Assembly (NCBI GenBank): GCA_023150415.1
Contig: JAKLKY010000014.1
Span: 1-43,663 of the forward strand
Source: Alphaproteobacteria bacterium
Lineage (GTDB): Bacteria > Pseudomonadota > Alphaproteobacteria > Micavibrionales > Micavibrionaceae
Length of the DNA stretch: 43,663 nucleotides
Direction: 5' to 3'
Position numbers and translations under genes: made by a program. Below the pieces are notes generated by a model that saw only the letters and a list, made by a program, of their open reading frames with translations, did no database searches and was not told the origin of the DNA. Position 1 is the stretch's first letter. The number at the start of each line of letters is the position of its first letter. Shown piece by piece: positions 6,974-15,254 of the stretch.

Positions 6974-7540
6974 ATGTTTACACAACGGATAAAATCACAG
7001 GCGAAAGTGGTCGATGGAAAATTGATCTTGTCATGCACCAATGCATTGACCCCTGTTGTCTGGCAGATGGATCTGGCGCCGGCCAAGGCATCGGCGCTGG
7101 AAGTGCAGGAGCAAGAAAATGGCCAGGCCCGGTTGCTGCTGCGTACACAAAAGAATGAAACTGTGGACATTGCAACCTTTGCCAGCAAGAGCGAAGCCAT
7201 CGCCATGCTGCAAGCGGTGATGCGTGCGCTTGAAGGCGCGCAGGGCACGACCCTTCGCGCGACGAGTGCAGGCCGTGCTCCGCGTAGCAATCCGCGCTCC
7301 TCATTCTGGGGTGGTCTGGCGTGGTTGGGCAGTGTTTTGGCCGCTGCCTTCGTGCTGGTGATCGCCATCGGCTTGATTGGCACGCAAATGCTGATGCCGC
7401 AAGGAGGCTTGCAGTCGGTTGAGCAAACGGCAATCGAACCGTTGGCAGGTACGGAAGGCTCAGGGATTTATGCGCCGGAATCACAGGTGGCACCATCGGG
7501 AGAGCCAGTCACAGCCGAGCAATTTCTACAGGGCCAATAA
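6974..7540 (+). CDS. Bitopic membrane protein between DotM and DotL
   Basis: The 188-residue product has a soluble N-terminal part (about 1-90, with alternating beta-like stretches such as QARLLLRTQKNETVDIATF) and a basic linker (about 97-110). One membrane helix follows (about 113-135), and the C-terminal tail is short and acidic. GAGGATGAT precedes the ATG. Position within the dotM-dotL operon suggests a partner in the coupling complex, but it does not look like DotN/IcmJ, IcmS, IcmW or LvgA, and I do not recognise a family. Confidence 0.7.
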   Translation: MFTQRIKSQAKVVDGKLILSCTNALTPVVWQMDLAPAKASALEVQEQENGQARLLLRTQKNETVDIATFASKSEAIAMLQAVMRALEGAQGTTLRATSAGRAPRSNPRSSFWGGLAWLGSVLAAAFVLVIAIGLIGTQMLMPQGGLQSVEQTAIEPLAGTEGSGIYAPESQVAPSGEPVTAEQFLQGQ

Positions 7541-7552
7541 AAGGGAAGTAAG

Positions 7553-7585
7553 ATGATCAAACGACGCGGCAAGAAAGGACGATAA
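7553..7585 (+). CDS. Possible 10-residue leader peptide before dotL
   Basis: An ATG at 7553 with AAGGGAAG upstream opens a frame for MIKRRGKKGR and stops at 7585, 5 bases before the dotL ATG. The dotL ribosome site AAAGGA lies inside this short frame. It could couple translation of dotL to upstream ribosomes, or be a chance frame. Very basic composition. Confidence 0.25.
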   Translation: MIKRRGKKGR

Positions 7586-7590
7586 GCGCG

Positions 7591-9840
7591 ATGGCGATTA
7601 CGATGAATGTTAATCGCTATATGGTGAAGTCCCAGTCACTGCTGCGGGATTCACGATCGCTCTTGACGCGCATCGCCGATGCGATGTCGCGGCCGAGCTA
7701 TTCGGCGACGGCCTTTATCACTGCTATCGGCGCGTTGCAGCTTTTTGCCTGGGCGCAGGCATTTGGTGATGTGCTGGCCTTGTTTATGCTGCTTTATTTC
7801 ATTTGGCTGCGAGCGCAGAGCCGCGCATTGGCTTTCAAACTGCCGATGAACGCCACGCATGAAGATCCCAACAACAAAGGGCCGGGCCGCACGGGTAAGG
7901 CCGAGGGTATTCTTTTCCTTGGCAATGTGGAGCGCACAGGCGAGGAAGTTTGGTTCACCAATTCCGATGCGCGTACGCATATCCTTTATCTGGGTACAAC
8001 GGGTTCTGGTAAGACCGAAGGTCTTAAATCGATGGTCAGCAATGCCTTAACCTGGGGTTCAGGTTTCGTCTATGTCGACGGTAAAGCGGATACGGATCTG
8101 TGGTCGTCGCTTTCTGCGCTGGTGCGGCGCTTTGGCCGCGATGATGATTTGCTGGTGCTGAACTATATGACCGGGAATTCCGATGCGAAATCGCCGTCGA
8201 ACACCATGAACCCGTTTTCTTCCGGCTCGGCGTCGTATCTGACGAACATGCTGGTGTCGTTGATGCCGGAATCGGAAGGCGACAACGCCATGTGGAAAGA
8301 GCGCGCCGTGTCGTTGGCCAGCGCCATGATGCCTGTCCTGACGTGGAAGCGTGACAATCAGGATATGCCGCTTTCGGTGCGCACGATTCGCGATCACCTG
8401 GCCTTGAACATGGTGGTGAAACTACAGCGCGATGAGGCCGTGCCCGAAGTTATTCGCGGCGGTTTACGCGGCTATCTTGATACGCTGCCGGGCTTTGTTC
8501 ACGATGCCTACGACGATAAGGGCAATCAAAAGCCACCGGGCCCAGACACACCCAATTACGACAGCACCACAGCCTCGCAGCAGCACGGCTATCTGGCCAT
8601 GCAGTTCACACGCTCCCTGCAATCGCTGGGTGACGATTACGGCTACATTTTCGATACGCAGGCGGCGGATGTCGACATGGTGGATGTCGTGTTGAACCGC
8701 CGCATTCTAGTGGTCTTGATTCCGGCGCTGGAAAAATCGAACGACGAGATCGCCAACCTGGGTAAAATCGTCGCTTCGACGCTCAAAGGTATGATGGGCT
8801 CGACACTGGGCTCGACTGTGGAAGGTTCCTCCGAGACTGTGATCGAGAACAAACCCACCCATTCCTCCACGCCGTTCATGACGGTGTTCGACGAGGTTGG
8901 CTATTACACCGCACAGGGTATGGCTGTGATGGCGGCGCAGGCGCGCTCATTAGGTTTCTGTCTTGTGTTCTCGGGTCAGGACTTGCCCGCGATGAAAAAG
9001 CGTGTGCGCGAGGAAGCAAACTCGATCACCGCAAACTGTAACATCAAGATTTTCGGCAAGCTGGAAGACCCGACCGAAACCAAGGAATTCTTTGAAAAGA
9101 CGGTGGGCACGGCGTTCGTGACCGAAGTCTCAGGCTTTAAAACCAGTTCGGGTGGGGTCGCTTCCTATCATGACACGCTGCAGGCCGGGATTCAAAACCG
9201 CCCGCGCGCCAGTTATGACGGTCTGCGCAGCTTCAAGGAAGGGCAGGCTGTTGTGACGTTCGGTGAGGCTGTTGAGGATTGCAAGATTTTCTACTCCAAT
9301 CCAGGCCATGCCAAAGCCATGCGCGTGACGCGCTATATGTGTCTGCCACCGCCAGATGAGGATGTGATGAAGAGCGCGGCGGCAATTACCAAGCTGCGCG
9401 ATCTTCTGGTCAATAAGAATTGGACTGCGGCGCATGCGGATGTTTCCTCTGCGACCGCGCCCGAGATTGAAGCATTGAAAGAAGGTTTCCATGAAATGGA
9501 AACCGCTGCGGCCAATGGCAAGAAAATCACGCCGCTGGAAGCCGGTATTGGCGCTCTCGTCAACGTGCTTAAGCTCAAAGGTCCGTTGGAAGCCCCCGCA
9601 CCGAAACCGCCGGCGGAAACCAAGCCCGCTGCGGTGGCTGAGGCTGTGCCTGCAGCAGCACCACAGGCAGAGGCGCCTGTGGTTGAATCAAAGCCTCAGG
9701 CCCCCGATAGTGCCGCCACTGTTCAAGAACGTCCGCAGGCGCAGCAAACCGCGCTGCCCAAGGAAATTCGCGACATCATCGAAAATGCCGCGCGCGATGC
9801 GCGCAAATCCCTATTCAAGGATGGAGATAGTGACGCGTGA
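7591..9840 (+). CDS. dotL: DotL/IcmO-like type IV coupling ATPase
   Basis: The 749-residue protein is a VirD4/TraG-type coupling ATPase of the DotL/IcmO (IncI TrbC) branch. Two membrane segments (about 36-52 and 56-72) are followed by the ATPase domain, with Walker A GTTGSGKT at residues 135-142, YVDGKADTDLW shortly after, and Walker B TVFDE around 431-435. The last 150 residues are an Ala/Pro/Glu-rich tail, the region that in Legionella binds the IcmS-IcmW and LvgA adaptors. The length is close to DotL (783). It couples substrate recognition to export through a type IVB channel. It lies in one operon with DotM and a pilin-like gene; the remaining channel genes must be elsewhere. Confidence 0.9.
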   Translation: MAITMNVNRYMVKSQSLLRDSRSLLTRIADAMSRPSYSATAFITAIGALQLFAWAQAFGDVLALFMLLYFIWLRAQSRALAFKLPMNATHEDPNNKGPGRTGKAEGILFLGNVERTGEEVWFTNSDARTHILYLGTTGSGKTEGLKSMVSNALTWGSGFVYVDGKADTDLWSSLSALVRRFGRDDDLLVLNYMTGNSDAKSPSNTMNPFSSGSASYLTNMLVSLMPESEGDNAMWKERAVSLASAMMPVLTWKRDNQDMPLSVRTIRDHLALNMVVKLQRDEAVPEVIRGGLRGYLDTLPGFVHDAYDDKGNQKPPGPDTPNYDSTTASQQHGYLAMQFTRSLQSLGDDYGYIFDTQAADVDMVDVVLNRRILVVLIPALEKSNDEIANLGKIVASTLKGMMGSTLGSTVEGSSETVIENKPTHSSTPFMTVFDEVGYYTAQGMAVMAAQARSLGFCLVFSGQDLPAMKKRVREEANSITANCNIKIFGKLEDPTETKEFFEKTVGTAFVTEVSGFKTSSGGVASYHDTLQAGIQNRPRASYDGLRSFKEGQAVVTFGEAVEDCKIFYSNPGHAKAMRVTRYMCLPPPDEDVMKSAAAITKLRDLLVNKNWTAAHADVSSATAPEIEALKEGFHEMETAAANGKKITPLEAGIGALVNVLKLKGPLEAPAPKPPAETKPAAVAEAVPAAAPQAEAPVVESKPQAPDSAATVQERPQAQQTALPKEIRDIIENAARDARKSLFKDGDSDA

Positions 9841-9885
9841 CACGACACGGGTGACAGGGAACGAGTGACAGTATAGAATTCGTTC

Positions 9886-10575
9886 ATGTCTGATCCATCA
9901 TCCGCCATACGTCATCCGTCATCCGAATCCGGCAGCATTTTTCTGATGATTCTCATCGGCGTTGTCTTGTTTGCTGCACTGGCCTTTACCTTGACGCGCA
10001 GTATGCGCAGCCAGACAACATCCAGTCTTACAGGCAGGCAAGCTGAAATTGCGGCCAGCGATATTCTCACCTACGCCCAGCGCGTTCAAAATGCGGTTGA
10101 ACGGGTGCGCCGCCATAATTGTTCCGAGAATGATATCTCGTTTGAAAATGATGTTGTTGCGGGATATACGCATGCGGTCGCGCCGCCGGACCGTTGCAAA
10201 ATCTTTCATGCGCAGGGCGGGGCCCTCGGTTGGCAGGATCCACCCGCAGGCGTGAATGATGGCAGTGCATGGTTTTTCTCGGACAATAATCGCTTCACCG
10301 GGCACGGTGATGATGCGATTAACGACCTCGCGTTGTTTTTACCCAATCTTGATTATGGCGTCTGCATGGCCCTCAATGAGGGTTTGGGAATTGATTTGGC
10401 CGCTGATCCGCCCGTCAGCGCGGATGCGCCGGATGTCACAACAAAGGCGACCGGATTATTTACAGCCTCAACAACGGATATTGGACCTGGCACGGCGGGA
10501 TTTAGCGCTTTTCCCTCAGGCTGTTTTAGTAATGGCGGGGCGTATTATTTCTTCAATGTTTTGATGGCGCGTTGA
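9886..10575 (+). CDS. Pilin-like protein in the dotL operon
   Basis: The 229-residue protein has a short leader, then SG-SIFLMILIGVVLFAALAF, a 20-residue hydrophobic helix placed like that of a type IV pilin right after a possible prepilin cleavage Gly (about residue 16). Position +5 is Met, not Glu. The globular part contains two separated Cys residues and ends GCFSNGGAYYFFNVLMAR. The protein at 40154 shares the hydrophobic start, the LFLPNL/AFLPNV segment and the GCF...YYF/YYY..VL ending, so the two are paralogues. The leader is encoded by imperfect TCATCCG repeats, and no ribosome site is evident, so the exact start is uncertain. It probably acts as a (pseudo)pilin with the secretion or pilus machine; inferred. 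Confidence 0.65.
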   Translation: MSDPSSAIRHPSSESGSIFLMILIGVVLFAALAFTLTRSMRSQTTSSLTGRQAEIAASDILTYAQRVQNAVERVRRHNCSENDISFENDVVAGYTHAVAPPDRCKIFHAQGGALGWQDPPAGVNDGSAWFFSDNNRFTGHGDDAINDLALFLPNLDYGVCMALNEGLGIDLAADPPVSADAPDVTTKATGLFTASTTDIGPGTAGFSAFPSGCFSNGGAYYFFNVLMAR

Positions 10576-12345
10576 TTACATTCTCTCTGGCACGTCGATT
10601 CCCAATATGCCGAGAACCGCCGTCAGAGTCTGTAAGGTCAGCGCACACAAGTGAAGACGGCTTTGGCGCAGGACCGCATCCGGTTCCGAGAGAATGTGAC
10701 ACGCGCCGTAAAACGTGCTGAACGCTTGCGCCAGCGTAAACGCGTAATCACACAAAACATGCGGCGTGTGATTGCGTAGGGCAATCTCAAAATGATCGGG
10801 AAACGCACACAGGAAAAGCGCCAAAGAACGATCGGAATCTTGGATCATAATCTGAGATTCTGAGATTCTAAGATTCTGAGATTCTGCCTTGCGCAGCAAG
10901 GATTGTATGCGCACGGCCTGATACTGAAGATAGGGCCCTGTCTTGCCTTCGAACGCGACGAAGCGGTCAATGTCGAAAATGTAATCAGCAACGCGGTTAT
11001 TCTGCAGATCGGCAAATTTCAAAGCGGCAATCCCCACCTTGCGCGCGATGGATTCTTTTTCCGCAGTGTCGACCTCTTGCGCGAGTTTTGCTTCTTCCAA
11101 ACGCGCCTGTGCTTTCTCAACCGCCATGGTGATCAGGTCTTCCAGCTTCATCACGCCGCCGGCGCGCGTTTTAAACGGTTTCCCGTCCGTTCCGTTCATC
11201 GTGCCGAAACCCGCATGAATCAACTCCGTTTTTGGCCCCGCGATTCCCGACAGTCGCGCCGCGCGGAAGACTTGCTCGAAATGCAGCGCCTGGCGCTGAT
11301 CCACCACATAGATGATTTTCGCTGGATTTTCATGTTCGACGCGATCGACGATCGTCGCCAGATCTGTCGTCCCGTACATCACCGCGCCGTCGGATTTATA
11401 CAAGATCAGAGGCGGTATTTCCTTCTTGTCGTCTTCGCGCGCCACCGGCACCACCAGCGCACCATCGCTTTCAACGGCCAGATTTTGCGCGCGCAGCTTT
11501 TCGACCATCGGGCCGATGAAGGGATGTGCATCAGCTTCGCCTTTCCACCAGTCGAAATGTACGCCCAGGGCTGTGAAATTCGCTTTCATGCCAGCGATGG
11601 AAACGCTGATGAAATGTTGCCACAATGCACGGTATCCGGGGCGTCCGTCTTGCAAATCGCGCGTGGCAAGGCGCGCGGCTTCGAGGCGGGATTGATCATT
11701 CTTACAGGCGTTGCTGGCGGCGGGATAAATCTCTTCCAGATCATCCATGCTCAATGGGCTTTGCGCAGGGTAGGGCCCCGCGAAGGCTGGGTCGAAATAC
11801 GGCCAGTCGGGATGGCGGATCTCAAGTTCGCTGATGATTTGTCCCATGGGCAGGCCCCAATCGCCCATATGCACATCGCCAATCGCGCGATATCCGGCGT
11901 ACAGACACATGCGACGCAGCGCGTCGCCTATAATCGCCGCGCGCAGATGGCCCACATGCATTGGCTTGGCAATGTTGGGGCCGCCGTAATCAAGGATGAT
12001 GGTTTCTTTGGGATGCTGTGTCACGCCGCGCAGAGGGTCTGTTGCCATCGTATGCAGAGCGCGCGCGATAAAATCATCGGTGAGGGTGATGTTTATAAAG
12101 CCCGGCCCGGCGATGTCCAGCTTTTGAAATACGTCTTTTTGTGATTGCAGCTTTTCGATCACGGCCTGCGCGATTTCGCGCGGATTTTTGCCGAGCGCTT
12201 TCGCACCCGCCATTGCACCATTGCATTGGAATTGCGCTAGTTCGGGCCGGTCGGATGTTTTCACCGCACCCAGCGATTCTCCCAGGCCCAGAGCAGCAAA
12301 TGCCGAGCCAAAAAGACCGGATAAAGTTTGGGTCAATGTTGTCAT
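10576..12345 (-). CDS. argS: Arginyl-tRNA synthetase
   Basis: The 589-residue protein is a class I ArgRS. The N-terminal tRNA-binding domain is followed by the signature GPNIAKPMHVGHLRAAIIGD with HVGH as the HIGH motif (about 135-138), and GKPFKTRAGG in the KMSK region. The DALR anticodon-binding domain forms the C-terminus, ending GIDVPERM. It charges tRNA-Arg in the cytosol. An unusual linker rich in Ser, Gln, Asn and Ile (residues about 485-500) lies between the catalytic and DALR domains and is encoded by an 8-bp tandem repeat. The gene is convergent with the pilin-like gene; their stop codons abut. No strong ribosome site is visible. Confidence 0.97.
   Translation of the reverse strand: MTTLTQTLSGLFGSAFAALGLGESLGAVKTSDRPELAQFQCNGAMAGAKALGKNPREIAQAVIEKLQSQKDVFQKLDIAGPGFINITLTDDFIARALHTMATDPLRGVTQHPKETIILDYGGPNIAKPMHVGHLRAAIIGDALRRMCLYAGYRAIGDVHMGDWGLPMGQIISELEIRHPDWPYFDPAFAGPYPAQSPLSMDDLEEIYPAASNACKNDQSRLEAARLATRDLQDGRPGYRALWQHFISVSIAGMKANFTALGVHFDWWKGEADAHPFIGPMVEKLRAQNLAVESDGALVVPVAREDDKKEIPPLILYKSDGAVMYGTTDLATIVDRVEHENPAKIIYVVDQRQALHFEQVFRAARLSGIAGPKTELIHAGFGTMNGTDGKPFKTRAGGVMKLEDLITMAVEKAQARLEEAKLAQEVDTAEKESIARKVGIAALKFADLQNNRVADYIFDIDRFVAFEGKTGPYLQYQAVRIQSLLRKAESQNLRISESQIMIQDSDRSLALFLCAFPDHFEIALRNHTPHVLCDYAFTLAQAFSTFYGACHILSEPDAVLRQSRLHLCALTLQTLTAVLGILGIDVPERM
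10851..10886. repeat. 8-bp tandem repeat inside argS
   Basis: The plus strand reads 4.5 copies of TCTGAGAT (the third copy has TCTAAGAT). In the argS frame this encodes a short Ser/Gln/Asn/Leu/Ile linker. Because 8 is not a multiple of 3, gain or loss of one unit would break the gene. Confidence 0.9.
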
Positions 12346-12516
12346 TTTCAGGCGTAAACAAACACAAAATCAGTCTTGAGTACAAGTCGGAAGGTTTAAA
12401 CCACAAGTTTTACAATATTAGAAATCAATATTTCTTGACTGAAACCAATTGATTAGGTTACATAGGAAAATACAAAAAATAGTCAACCACGACGTTAGTA
12501 AAAGGCGTTAGACAGG

Positions 12517-13992
12517 GTGTCCATGATCAGGGCTCAGGCAGCATTTTCGTTCGCGCATGATCGCGATTTTTTGCTGGGTTTGATACTGGGCCATATCGAA
12601 AACAATATGCTGCGCACTGCGGGAGAGCATTTGAAGACGCTGGCGCTTCGATTTTCTGACGACAGCCAGATCCGCGATATTTTTACAGAATCTCTTATTC
12701 GGATCGCCTTGCATGACACGGGCTTGGCGCGCGATATCGCCAAGCAAGTCTGGCGGCAGGCTGAGCGCGACAGCACCCTGTGGGCAGCGGCCGGGCGTTA
12801 CCGCCTCGAAGCTGCGAAAACGCAGTTCGAGGAAGAACCCGCAGCAGCAATCCGCGCCGCGGAAGACGTCTGGTACAACTGCCAGGAGCGCAGCGATCTG
12901 CGGGATCTGGCCGGAACAACGCGCTTGTATCTGGCAACGCATTTGATGTCTATTGACCCCGATCAGGCTGTTCTTATCGCCCAGCATGTTTGGGATCATA
13001 CCCCCCGCCAGCACGATTTATGGAAGCGCGCGGCTTATGTACGTCTGAAACAGGCAGAGCAGATGTTCACGGATGAACCCGTTCGCGCGCTGCAGATTGC
13101 CGATGATGTCTTTACCAATGCGGCAGAAAAAACCAAGCCTTGGGAAAAGGCCGGCGAATTGATGCTGGAAATGGCCCGTGGGCTCTATGCGACGGATCCC
13201 ATGCGCGCCCTGCGCCTGGTGGATCAGATGTGGGAAACGCTGCCCGGCGGGACGACCTTATGGAAGAAGGCGGCGATTGTGCGTTTGGACGTTGCCGAGC
13301 AAATGGCCAGTGCTGATCTGACCCGGGCCATAAAAATGTCGGAAGAGATTTGGGATGTCGCCCCTGCCGGCGGTGAAATGGAACGCCGCGCGGGCGAGGT
13401 CTTGCTGGTGTTGTGCGGGCTCATGGTGCAAAAGGGGCAGGGACTGGATGCTTCGGCGCTGGCGGGCGAAATCTGGGACTCGGTTCCCAAGGGTGGCGCC
13501 CTTTGGCTCAGCGCAGGTCAATCCCTGCTTGACTTAGCACAAATGCTGCGCGCGGAACAGCCGTCGCCGGCTGCGCAGATTTTAGCGCGCGTCTGGACAC
13601 AAACACCTGAAGCCAGCCCGCTATGGGTGCAGGCTGGGCATGCCCGGCTTGATCTGGCGGCCTTTTGCAACGGCGATCATGCAGAACTGGCTCTGGCCGA
13701 GGCGGAGGCCGTCTGGAAGGCCGCGCCCGAGCAATCACCGCTCTGGACACGCGCCGGGCAGGTGCGCCTGCAGATTGCTGAACGCCTTTTCGCCGAACGT
13801 CCCGAAGCAGCCTATAATCTGGTCAAGGGCACATGGCATAAAACCAGCGCCAGCAACCAGAATAGCGAGTTGCGCCAGAAGGCCGAAAGCCTGCAGGGCA
13901 GCCATATCCGCCCGCGCGCCCTTACGCCTGATGCGTTCCTGGAGCGCCTGCGTTCCAACGTCGTGTTCTTCCAGGACAAGGCGGAGGGGTAG
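12517..13992 (+). CDS. Protein of nine 40-residue TPR-like helical repeats
   Basis: From residue 88 to about 445 the 491-residue protein is built of nine consecutive repeats, eight of exactly 40 residues and one of 41. The pattern is LWxxAGxxRLxLAexxxxxxPxxAxxlaexVWdxxPxxxx, with Trp near the start and again near position 32. A shorter related unit precedes them (about 52-87). This is a TPR/Sel1-like helical solenoid. No signal peptide or membrane segment is visible, so it is probably cytosolic and binds proteins. The start is a GTG at 12517; an ATG two codons later is equally possible. It is divergent from argS. Function unknown. Confidence 0.7.
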   Translation: MSMIRAQAAFSFAHDRDFLLGLILGHIENNMLRTAGEHLKTLALRFSDDSQIRDIFTESLIRIALHDTGLARDIAKQVWRQAERDSTLWAAAGRYRLEAAKTQFEEEPAAAIRAAEDVWYNCQERSDLRDLAGTTRLYLATHLMSIDPDQAVLIAQHVWDHTPRQHDLWKRAAYVRLKQAEQMFTDEPVRALQIADDVFTNAAEKTKPWEKAGELMLEMARGLYATDPMRALRLVDQMWETLPGGTTLWKKAAIVRLDVAEQMASADLTRAIKMSEEIWDVAPAGGEMERRAGEVLLVLCGLMVQKGQGLDASALAGEIWDSVPKGGALWLSAGQSLLDLAQMLRAEQPSPAAQILARVWTQTPEASPLWVQAGHARLDLAAFCNGDHAELALAEAEAVWKAAPEQSPLWTRAGQVRLQIAERLFAERPEAAYNLVKGTWHKTSASNQNSELRQKAESLQGSHIRPRALTPDAFLERLRSNVVFFQDKAEG

Positions 13993-14116
13993 GTTTTACT
14001 TTCCTTGTGATCCTGAGCAGCGTCAGTGAAGGATCCTTTGCATCTGGAGATCCGGAGGTAGGGGCTATCTGTGTCAGCCTCCAATAATATAAGCAATTTT
14101 ATTATCTATAATGTTG

Positions 14117-14145
14117 TTGACAGATGGGTTTTTTTATGATATATA
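14117..14145 (+). promoter_or_regulatory. Sigma-70 promoter before the gene at 14177
   Basis: TTGACA (14117-14122), a 17-base spacer and TATATA (14140-14145) stand 31 bases before the ATG, in an AT-rich stretch. Confidence 0.65.
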
Positions 14146-14176
14146 AGTATTAAAAATTGCATAGGAGGTTTTAAAA

Positions 14177-14581
14177 ATGGGCACAGAAAAAACAAAAAGC
14201 TTATTGGATATGACGGACGAGGAGAGAGACATCGCTGTTTATAAAGAACAATTTGACGAGCAAATGAAAATTGCCATGGGCTTTATTAAAGGGGGTCATT
14301 TCGCAAACATTCTTGCTTTGCTGAATAGTTGGAATGCCCTTAACATTGTGGCCAATGCGCCAAAACTTGCGATGAGGCTGCACCCCGACGATTCGAGGGA
14401 TTTAACAACAGAGCCACTCTCTGATCGTATACAAAGAAAGCTTGATCTTATTGTCAAGACTGCAAGTGAAGCCTTCACAAGAGCTGCAAGAAACGAGTTG
14501 GGTGATGAGCTTCCGAGAGCGAAGAGCACATTCCGTGGTTATGCAGAAATTGAGCGCCAACTTAGCTTGGATGTTCCTTAG
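14177..14581 (+). CDS. Hypothetical 134-residue soluble protein
   Basis: AGGAGG nine bases upstream and a near-consensus promoter make this a convincing gene. The product is largely helical and charged (LLDMTDEERDIAVYKEQFDEQ near the start; NELGDELPRAKSTFRGYAEIE near the end), with one hydrophobic stretch around residues 45-60 that is too polar to be a clear membrane helix. No family is recognised. Base composition is more AT-rich than the flanking repeat-protein gene. It converges with the small gene at 14578 with a 4-base overlap of stop regions. Confidence 0.65.
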   Translation: MGTEKTKSLLDMTDEERDIAVYKEQFDEQMKIAMGFIKGGHFANILALLNSWNALNIVANAPKLAMRLHPDDSRDLTTEPLSDRIQRKLDLIVKTASEAFTRAARNELGDELPRAKSTFRGYAEIERQLSLDVP

Positions 14582-14835
14582 GATTTCCCCATCATCCACT
14601 TAATCTCATCGGCCACGCGGGCTTTGTCCGCTTGGCCGATTTGCTTTCTGGCTTCCTGCATGCGTGCGCTTTGTTCCTGCATCTTGCCCATTGCAGCGGC
14701 GATGCGCTCCAGCGTTTCCTCGCCGATGGCCTCGCGTGCGGCGCGGGCATTTTGCATGGCCTGCGCGCGTAGATCAGCCGTTTTCTTAGCCGCCTTTTTT
14801 TGCTCTTTTTCTTTGCTATTTTTGAATCCCCACAT
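14578..14835 (-). CDS. Small charged coiled-coil protein
   Basis: The 85-residue product begins MWGFKNSKEKEQKKAAKK and consists of Ala/Lys/Glu/Arg/Gln-rich helix throughout, with the motif ETLERIAAAMGKMQEQSARM. The start at 14835 follows AAGGAG with an 8-base gap; a Met ten codons earlier is less likely. No domain is recognised. The charged start and the final KWMMGKS are typical of small alphaproteobacterial cytosolic proteins of unknown role. Confidence 0.65.
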   Translation of the reverse strand: MWGFKNSKEKEQKKAAKKTADLRAQAMQNARAAREAIGEETLERIAAAMGKMQEQSARMQEARKQIGQADKARVADEIKWMMGKS

Positions 14836-14948
14836 CGCAATTCTCCTTCTGCGCCCATTCTGCACCTGATACCTTAAGAATGGGTAAAAGATTTAAAAAA
14901 ATGGTCCTCTTTAATGATTTGCTAATAGTTTGTGATAGAATGGAAATG

Positions 14949-15254
14949 ATGACTCTTGAAGCGATAACCGAGCAATTCCGTTCCCGTCTGGCCACTGCGC
15001 CGCCCCTAAACGCCAAGATTCTTTTCGATTGCGGAGAGTCAGGGCAGGTGTTTGTTGACGCCACCAAAACCCCGGCCGAGTTTTCAACGCTCGCGCTGGA
15101 GGAACCTGTTTTAACGCTCAGCGCCAATCTCGATGTGTTTGCCAATATCCTGGCCGGGACGCAAGATCCCAATTTCGCTTATATGACCGGCAAGCTGAAG
15201 GTTAAAGGGCCGCTGGGGCTGGCGATGAAGCTGAATGGGATTTTGGAAGGCTAG
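14949..15254 (+). CDS. SCP2-type sterol/lipid-binding domain protein
   Basis: About 101 residues form a single SCP2 domain: a helical start (LEAITEQFRSRLA), beta strands (NAKILFDCGESGQVFVDA), then LTLSANLDVFANILAGTQDPNFAYMTGKLKVKGPLGLAMKL, the typical conserved end with the G-K-L-K-V-K-G turn. SCP2 domains bind acyl chains or sterol-like lipids in a hydrophobic tunnel. The start is uncertain; Met codons at 14940, 14946 and 14949 are in frame and the last fits a GGA five bases upstream. It converges with the SCO gene, overlapping by 4 bases. Confidence 0.85.
   Translation: MTLEAITEQFRSRLATAPPLNAKILFDCGESGQVFVDATKTPAEFSTLALEEPVLTLSANLDVFANILAGTQDPNFAYMTGKLKVKGPLGLAMKLNGILEG

Noticed and set aside
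10903-12144. 413-codon frame opposite argS
   Set aside because: Antisense shadow of a well-defined essential gene; no recognisable domain.
13993-14100. Sequence with GGATCC-containing short inverted repeats behind the repeat-protein gene
   Set aside because: Looks like a dispersed intergenic repeat remnant, but with only one copy in the window this cannot be shown.
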